From contig NZ_NTGA01000023.1 in assembly GCF_002289575.1 (NCBI RefSeq), positions 1 to 64,000 of the forward strand: a stretch of 64,000 bases of DNA, given 5' to 3'. Positions 58,808 through 64,000 of this stretch are shown piece by piece. The notes below the pieces were generated by a model. That model saw only the letters and a list, made by a program, of their open reading frames with translations. It was not told the origin of the DNA and ran no database searches. A program made the position numbers and the translations under genes. Numbering within the stretch: the stretch's first letter is position 1; every line of letters starts with the position of its first letter. Source of the stretch: Dietzia natronolimnaea (GTDB taxonomy: Bacteria; Actinomycetota; Actinomycetes; Mycobacteriales; Mycobacteriaceae).

Positions 58808-59572
58808 ATGCCGAGAGTTCTCGACGCGCCGCTCAGGGGAGTCGGCGACTTCGTCGCGATGAGTCTCGACACGTTCGTCTCGTTCCCGTCGATCCTGCGG
58901 CAGGGCCGGGAGTTCGTCGACCAGTCCTGGTTCATCGCCCGGGTCTCCATGGTCGCCACCATCCTCGTGGCGATCCCGTTCACGGTCCTGGTGAGCTTCA
59001 CCCTCAACATCCTGCTCCGCGAGATCGGCGCGGCGGACCTCTCCGGTGCCGGCGCGGCCCTCGGGGCCGTGACCCAGGTCGGCCCGATGGTCACCGTCCT
59101 CATCGTCGCCGGGGCCGGAGCCACCGCGATCTGCGCGGATCTCGGTGCCCGGACCATCCGGGAGGAGATCGATGCCATGGAGGTCCTCGGCATCGACCCC
59201 GTCAAGCGCCTGGTCGTCCCACGCGTGGCCGCGTCGACATTCGTGGCCCTCCTGCTCAACGGTCTCGTCTGCACGATCGGCATCCTCGGCGGTTTCCTGT
59301 TCTCCGTCCTCCTGCAGGGCGTGAATCCGGGTGCGTTCGTCGACGGGATCACCCTGCTCACGGGCCTGGGCGAGCTCGTCCTGGCGCAGATCAAGGCAGG
59401 CATGTTCGGGATGCTGGCCGGCCTCGTGGCCTGCTACAAGGGCCTCTACGTCCGTGGGGGCCCGAAAGAGGTCGGCAGCGCGGTCAACGAGACCGTCGTC
59501 TTCGCTTTCATGGCCCTGTTCGTCGTCAACACCGTCCTCACGGCGGTCGGCGTCAAGGTGTTGGGATCATAG
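58808..59572 (+). CDS. yrbE4A: YrbE4A, MlaE-type permease of the Mce4 steroid importer
   Basis: 254 aa, equal to mycobacterial YrbE4A. Several hydrophobic helices span residues 50-250, and the EIDAMEVLGIDPVKRLVVPRVAA cytoplasmic loop is the hallmark of MlaE/YrbE permeases. With YrbE4B it forms the inner-membrane channel of the Mce4 cholesterol importer. The ATG at 58808 has GGAGGGGG upstream, and an in-frame ATG at 58700 inside the operator region is unlikely. It ends 1 nt before yrbE4B. Confidence 0.93.
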   Translation: MPRVLDAPLRGVGDFVAMSLDTFVSFPSILRQGREFVDQSWFIARVSMVATILVAIPFTVLVSFTLNILLREIGAADLSGAGAALGAVTQVGPMVTVLIVAGAGATAICADLGARTIREEIDAMEVLGIDPVKRLVVPRVAASTFVALLLNGLVCTIGILGGFLFSVLLQGVNPGAFVDGITLLTGLGELVLAQIKAGMFGMLAGLVACYKGLYVRGGPKEVGSAVNETVVFAFMALFVVNTVLTAVGVKVLGS

Positions 59573-59573
59573 G

Positions 59574-59752
59574 ATGGCGGTGATCGAGACCACGCGCTTC
59601 CCTCGGCTATCGCGGGCCCGCACGTATTCCGTCGGTCGGGTCGACGACTTCGGTGCCGTCGCGCTCTTCTTCTGGCGCTCCCTGGTGGCCACCCCCCGTG
59701 CGTTGACCCAGTACCCCAAGGAGACCCTGCGTCTCATCGCCGAGATCGCCAG
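59574..59752 (+). pseudogene. yrbE4B: yrbE4B, N-terminal fragment only
   Basis: Only about 59 codons of YrbE4B remain: VGRVDDFGAVALFFWRSL and YPKETLRLIAEIA are the expected N-terminal region, then the sequence stops matching. All transmembrane helices and the EIDAMxVMGI loop are missing. In the original frame the next codons lead to a stop at 59813. The following bases are mce4A in another frame. A full YrbE4B has about 280 residues, so about 220 are lost. It is either a real deletion or an assembly gap closed wrongly. Confidence 0.85.
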
Positions 59753-60565
59753 GTCAACACGCTGTTCCAGGACCTCACCGACCTGCTCACCGCGATCGAG
59801 CCGGAGAAGCTGAACGCGACCCTCGGCGCGATCTCCGGAGCGGTCGACGGGCGCGGTGATCAGGTGGGACGCACCATCACCGACCTGAACGACTATCTGC
59901 AGGAGATCAATCCGCAGATCGAGACGTTGCAGAGGGATCTGGCCAAGGGGTCGAGGGTGGCCAATCTGTACGCCGACGTGACCCCTGACGTCATGCGCCT
60001 GCTGGACTCCGGTACGGACGTCGGTGCCAACGTCGTCAACAACCAGGCGCGCTTCGAGCAGCTGTTGCTCTCGGCGATCGGCACCGGCGAGACGGGCAAG
60101 CGGCTGTTGTCCGAGAACGGTAACGAGCTGGTCAAGACCCTGGCGGACATGCGGGCCTCGACCAGCCTGCTCGCCGAGTACCACCCGATGCTCACCTGCC
60201 TGATCGTCGGGCTCAACCAGGGCGTCGAGGGCGCGACGTCGGCGTTCGGCGGGGTGGACCAACCCGGTCTGGTGTTCAAGTCCGGTTTCCAGCAGGGGGC
60301 GCGGGCGTACGAGTACCCCAAGGACCTGCCCAAGGTGAACGCCAGCACCGGGCCCAACTGCTACGGCCTGCCGTTCCCGGACCCCTCGGTCCACGCCCCG
60401 TTCGTCGTCACCGACACCGGCTCGAATCCTGTGGAGGGAATGCCCGACGTGTTCACGTCCCGCCCCGCCCCGCTGTTCGGTCCGCTCCCTCCCAGCGAGC
60501 CCGGCCGTCCCGCACCGCCGACGTTGCTGCAGGTCATGCTCGGTATGGACGGGGCGACCCCGTGA
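59753..60565 (+). pseudogene. mce4A: mce4A, C-terminal fragment fused out of frame to yrbE4B
   Basis: About 270 codons of Mce4A, beginning VNTLFQDLTDLLTAIEPEKLNATLGAIS (written here in pieces: VNTLFQDLTD, LLTAIEPEKL). The N-terminal membrane anchor and the beta-barrel MCE domain (about 130 residues) are absent. The rest, with the helical channel-forming region and a Cys pair near GPNCYGLPF, is intact up to the stop, which overlaps mce4B (GTGA). The junction is at 59750-59753. An internal ATG at 59864 could start a shorter product, but it would lack membrane targeting. Confidence 0.85.
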
Positions 60566-61617
60566 CCCCCGGGCGCTCGTCCGCACGCTCCGCCCGTGCC
60601 ACGCTGATCAAGCTGTCGATCTTCACGACCGTCATGGCGCTCATCCTCGCGGGGCTCGTCATGGTCTTCAGCGAGTTCCGCACCGGCGATACGGAGAGAT
60701 ACAACGCGGTGTTCGCCGATGTGTCCGGACTGGAGTCCGGGGACAAGGTGCGCATCGCCGGGGTGGAGGTGGGCCGTGTCCACCGGATCGGACTGGAGGA
60801 CGGGAACATCGCGGCAGTGCAGTTCTCGGTGGCGGGCAACCAGATCGTGCACCAGAGCACCGAGGCGATGGTCCGCTACGAGAACCTGACCGGTGACCGG
60901 TATATGGAGCTCAAGCGGGGTGAGGGTGACCAGTCCGCGCTCGACCCGGGCGGCACCCTGCCGATCTCCCAGACCTCCCCGGCGCTGGATCTCGACGCCC
61001 TGCTGGGCGGGTTCCGCCCGCTGTTCCGCGCCCTGGACCCGGGCCAGGTCAACCAGCTGTCGGAGTCGATCGTCAAGGTGTTCCAGGGAGAGGCCGGCAC
61101 GGTCCAGGACCTGCTCGCCTCGACGGCGTCACTCACGCAGACCCTGGCCGACCGCGACCAGCTCATCGGCGACGTGATCGCCAATCTCAACGGCGTACTC
61201 ACCACGGTGTCCGACAATCAGGAGAACGTGGACTCGATCGTCGACGACCTGCAGCAACTCGTCTCGGGGTTGGCCGCGAACTCGGAGCCGATCGGCGAGT
61301 CGGTGAGCCGCCTCAACGACGCGAGCGCCAACATGACGACCCTCCTGGCCGACGTGCGGCCCGCGCTCAAGGAGGACATCGCGCAGCTCGATCGCGTGGC
61401 CACTCTGATCAACGAGGACGAGCCGTTCGTCGAGAACGTCATGAACAGGCTGCCGTCCGACTTCGAGAAGATGAGTCGCCTGGGGGTCTACGGCAGTTTC
61501 TTCCAGTTCTATCTCTGCGGCGTGATAGTGCAGCTCACCAACCCCGCCACGGGCCGGAGCGTCTACCTCCCCCAGTACGAGCAGACGACGGGACGGTGTT
61601 CCTTCCCCGATGAGTGA
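60562..61617 (+). CDS. mce4B: Mce4B, MCE-family steroid importer subunit
   Basis: 351 aa (about 350 in mycobacteria). One N-terminal membrane anchor (TLIKLSIFTTVMALILAGLV, about residues 14-33) is followed by the MCE domain (YNAVFADVSGLESGDKVRIAGVEVGRV) and a long helical region from residue 150 on. These proteins form the periplasmic tunnel for sterols. The GTG at 60562 overlaps the mce4A stop, and its own stop overlaps mce4C by 8 nt. Confidence 0.93.
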   Translation: MTPGRSSARSARATLIKLSIFTTVMALILAGLVMVFSEFRTGDTERYNAVFADVSGLESGDKVRIAGVEVGRVHRIGLEDGNIAAVQFSVAGNQIVHQSTEAMVRYENLTGDRYMELKRGEGDQSALDPGGTLPISQTSPALDLDALLGGFRPLFRALDPGQVNQLSESIVKVFQGEAGTVQDLLASTASLTQTLADRDQLIGDVIANLNGVLTTVSDNQENVDSIVDDLQQLVSGLAANSEPIGESVSRLNDASANMTTLLADVRPALKEDIAQLDRVATLINEDEPFVENVMNRLPSDFEKMSRLGVYGSFFQFYLCGVIVQLTNPATGRSVYLPQYEQTTGRCSFPDE

Positions 61618-62758
61618 CTCCACGAACAACGCCCCTCCCAGGGCTCCACGGGGCCAGCTGCGTTTCCGGGACCGCGACCCCAGGGCCATCGGCGCCTGGG
61701 GTGCCCTGGGCGCCGTAGCGCTGATGGCGATCTCGCTGAACTACGACCGGATCCCCTATGTCAACGGGACGCGCAACGCCACGGCGTACGTCGCCGACGC
61801 CGCCGGGCTGAACACCGGCGATGCGGTCCAGGTGGCCGGGATGAACGTCGGTTCGGTCCGCAGCATCGAGCTCGACGGTGACAGGGTCCGGGTGCGCTTC
61901 GCCATCGACACGGACGTCGCGCTCGGTGCGGACACCTCCGTCCAGGTCAAGACGGATTCCATCCTGGGGCGCCGCGCGCTGGGGGTGTTCTCGGACGGTC
62001 GGGGGGACCTGCCGGACAACACCATCCCTCTCGAGCGGACCTCCGTTCCGTACTCACTCACCTCCGCGCTGGGAGACTTCAGCGACACCGTCGAGGCGAT
62101 GGACACCGACAAGGTGGACGAGGCGTTGACGGTGATCGCCGAGACGATGGAGGGATCCTCGCCCGAGATCAGGGGGGCGCTGGACGGGATCACCAGACTC
62201 TCCGCCTCCCTCAACCAACGCGACGAAGGCGTGCGTCAACTCCTCGAGAAGGCTGCCGGGACCACCGACGTGCTCGGGCAGCGCAGCGAGCAGATCAACC
62301 AGCTCATGGTGGACGGCAACGTGCTGTTCACCCAGCTCGACCTGCGTCGAAGGGCGTTGAGTGAGCTGATCGTCAACATCGACGAGCTCGCCCGGCAGCT
62401 GTCCGGACTCGTGCAGGACAACGAGGCGCAGCTCGGGCCCGCCCTGGACAAGTTGGAACAGGTGTCGGACCTGCTGATCCGCAACAGGGAGGACATCGAC
62501 CTGGGTCTGCGCCGGATCGTCCCCTACTCCACCGCGTTGAGCGAGGCCGTGGCCTCCGGGCCGTGGTTCAACGCCTACGTCTCCAACCTCTCCCTGGGCC
62601 AGTACCAGCAGACGATCCTCCGTGATGTCATGCCGCTCATCGACGACCGGGTCCGGCCCGAACCGGGTCTCGTCCGCGAGCCGACCATGCCGGGTGTCCC
62701 GGGCCTGACACTGATGGACGAATTCCCCGGCTGGGGCGAGAAGAGGCTGCCGCGATGA
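61610..62758 (+). CDS. mce4C: Mce4C, MCE-family steroid importer subunit
   Basis: 382 aa (about 357 in mycobacteria). The membrane anchor is GAWGALGAVALMAISLNY (about residues 25-42). The MCE domain reads ATAYVADAAGLNTGDAVQVAGMNVGSVRSIEL, followed by a long helical domain. The extra length is at the charged N-terminus (MSDSTNNAPPRAPRGQLRFRDRDPRA) and the C-terminus. Its ATG overlaps mce4B by 8 nt and its stop overlaps mce4D (ATGA). Confidence 0.93.
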   Translation: MSDSTNNAPPRAPRGQLRFRDRDPRAIGAWGALGAVALMAISLNYDRIPYVNGTRNATAYVADAAGLNTGDAVQVAGMNVGSVRSIELDGDRVRVRFAIDTDVALGADTSVQVKTDSILGRRALGVFSDGRGDLPDNTIPLERTSVPYSLTSALGDFSDTVEAMDTDKVDEALTVIAETMEGSSPEIRGALDGITRLSASLNQRDEGVRQLLEKAAGTTDVLGQRSEQINQLMVDGNVLFTQLDLRRRALSELIVNIDELARQLSGLVQDNEAQLGPALDKLEQVSDLLIRNREDIDLGLRRIVPYSTALSEAVASGPWFNAYVSNLSLGQYQQTILRDVMPLIDDRVRPEPGLVREPTMPGVPGLTLMDEFPGWGEKRLPR

Positions 62759-64000
62759 CCCGACTTCTCTCGACCACGCTGGCCAGGATCGTGGCCCTCG
62801 TCGTCGTCGTCCTGCTCGTGGTTGCCGCGGTGTGGTTCTTCACCTCGCGGTCCAAGGTCATCAGCGCCTACTTCGAATCGACCCGGGGCGTCTACGTCGA
62901 CGACACGGTCCGGGTTCTCGGCGTGCGCGTCGGGACCATCACGGACATCACCACCGAAGGCGGGTTGTCCAAGGTCACGATGAAGGTCGACGAGGACGTG
63001 TCCGTCCCGGCCGACGCCAACGCCCTGCTGGTGGCGCAGTCTCTCGTCGCGGAGCGGTTCATCCAGCTCACCCCGGCCTTCACGGGGGGCGAGGAGATGC
63101 CGGACGGGGGCTCGATTCCCGTCGACCGCACGGCCATCCCGGTCGAATGGGACGGGGTCAAGGACCAGCTCATGAAGCTGTCCTCGGCGCTCTCTCCCAC
63201 CGGTGACGAGGAGACGGGGCCGCTGGGTGACTTCGTCGATTCCGCGGAAGCGATGCTCGACGGCAACGGCACCGAGGTCCGCGACGCGCTCAGCGAGGTC
63301 TCCCAGACCATGGCGCTGCTCTCGGACGGGCGGGAGAACCTCTTCACGACGCTGAAGAACCTCCAGCTGTTCGTGTCCGCGCTGTCCCAGAGCGAGGAGC
63401 AGATCGTGTCGTTCGGAGGAAGGCTTGCGAGCGTGTCCCAGGTGCTGGGAGACCAGACGGACGACATCGACTCCGCCTTGCGGGACCTCGATCTCGCCGT
63501 CACGGACATCAATCGATTCCTGGAGAACAACGGAGAACGCGTGAGCACCGCTGTCGACAAGCTGGGTCAGGCGACCGAGGTGGTCCGGGAGAGGCGGGCG
63601 GACCTGGAGGGGGTCCTGCACGTGGGTCCCACCGGGATGTCGAACTTCTACAACATCTACCGGCCCTACCAGGGCGTCCTGACCGGAGTGCTGTCCACCA
63701 ACCAGATGGCCAACCCGACCAACTTCATCTGCGGTGCCATCGCCGGGCTCGCCAACAACACCGCCGAGTCCGACGCGCAGTTGTGCGCGGAATACATGGG
63801 GCCGCTGTTCAACTCGCTCACCTCCAACTACCCGTACGGGGTCGTCAGCCCGCCCATCACACCGACCGCCGAACCCCAGCAGATCTGGGACTCCCAGAAG
63901 CCGGGGACCAGCACCCCCCCGGGTGTCCAGCCGGTGTCCGCCCGACCCGATCCGTTGGTCAACGTGGTCAACAGGGGAGACAACCTGACCGACACCCTCC
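62755..64000 (+). CDS. mce4D: Mce4D, MCE-family steroid importer subunit (partial)
   Basis: The first 415 codons are present and the gene runs off the window end (about 450 residues in mycobacteria). The membrane anchor is LARIVALVVVVLLVVAAVWFF (residues 9-29), and the MCE domain VISAYFESTRGVYVDDTVRVLGVRVGTITDI follows. The helical domain continues to about residue 300, then a segment with two Cys (NFICGAIAG and AQLCAEYMG). The Pro-rich tail starts near residue 360. mce4E and mce4F are expected beyond the window. Confidence 0.93.
   Translation, partial: MTRLLSTTLARIVALVVVVLLVVAAVWFFTSRSKVISAYFESTRGVYVDDTVRVLGVRVGTITDITTEGGLSKVTMKVDEDVSVPADANALLVAQSLVAERFIQLTPAFTGGEEMPDGGSIPVDRTAIPVEWDGVKDQLMKLSSALSPTGDEETGPLGDFVDSAEAMLDGNGTEVRDALSEVSQTMALLSDGRENLFTTLKNLQLFVSALSQSEEQIVSFGGRLASVSQVLGDQTDDIDSALRDLDLAVTDINRFLENNGERVSTAVDKLGQATEVVRERRADLEGVLHVGPTGMSNFYNIYRPYQGVLTGVLSTNQMANPTNFICGAIAGLANNTAESDAQLCAEYMGPLFNSLTSNYPYGVVSPPITPTAEPQQIWDSQKPGTSTPPGVQPVSARPDPLVNVVNRGDNLTDTL

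Overview
The window is a 64 kb stretch of high-GC actinobacterial DNA (roughly 70% G+C by eye, GTG starts, ATGA/GTGA gene overlaps). It is almost entirely a cholesterol/steroid degradation locus of the mycobacterial-rhodococcal type. CYP125, KshAB, HsaA/B/C/F/G, FadD3/19, IpdABCF, Mce4 and the KstR and KstR2 operators all point to Mycobacteriales. Dietzia or a close relative is my best guess, but the genus is inference. No tRNA, rRNA, insertion sequence or CRISPR array was seen.

Layout. 0-11.6 kb: hsaG-hsaF; a kshA operon (kshA, a Cys-rich small protein, kshB, a flavodoxin-like protein); divergent from it hsaA-hsaC-hsaB followed by a DUF1214 protein and a sulfotransferase, with a facing PAP-phosphatase-like gene. 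11.6-30.5 kb: the KstR2 block for rings C/D: three acyl-CoA dehydrogenases, an enoyl-CoA hydratase, an SDR, fadD3, a mycofactocin-type SDR, fadE30-ipdF, kstR2-fadA6, echA20-ipdA-ipdB-ipdC and two SDRs, with a lipoprotein and a secreted protein between them. 30.5-32.4 kb: a secreted, highly repetitive Gly/Ser/Leu protein. 32.6-45 kb: fadA5 operon, cyp125, an epoxide-hydrolase-like gene, a DUF559-type gene flanked by short repeats, then a five-gene operon with ltp4/ltp3 facing an Rv3520c-like gene. 45-52.5 kb: an acyl-CoA ligase, an aldehyde dehydrogenase, echA19 | fadD19 and a nitronate-monooxygenase-family gene. 52.5-64 kb: hemolysin III family gene, fadE26-fadE27-fadD17 | fdxD-hsdB, then yrbE4A and the mce4 genes, running off the window end inside mce4D.

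How it works together. Mce4/YrbE4 import sterol. CYP125, FadD19/FadD17, FadE26-FadE27, EchA19, HsdB-type SDR, FadA5 and the Ltp proteins shorten the side chain. KshAB opens ring B, HsaAB/HsaC/HsaF/HsaG degrade rings A/B, and FadD3, FadE30, IpdF, EchA20, IpdAB, IpdC and FadA6 degrade rings C/D. Seven intergenic regions carry KstR-type operators (TnnAACnnGTTnnA) and five carry KstR2-type operators (AnCAAGnnCTTGnT), and the two sets are spatially segregated.

Most notable: (i) yrbE4B is cut after about 59 codons and joined out of frame to the middle of mce4A, a loss of about 1 kb; (ii) at least ten genes have a TAnnnT box 6-7 nt before the start codon, so leaderless transcription is likely, with several boxes embedded in the operators; (iii) a DUF1214-sulfotransferase-PAP phosphatase module is attached to the hsa genes; (iv) the 587-residue repeat protein; (v) a DUF559 gene bracketed by TGGCGGAC-type repeats. 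hsaD and the fadE28/29-chsH1/H2-ltp2 group are not where they would be expected.
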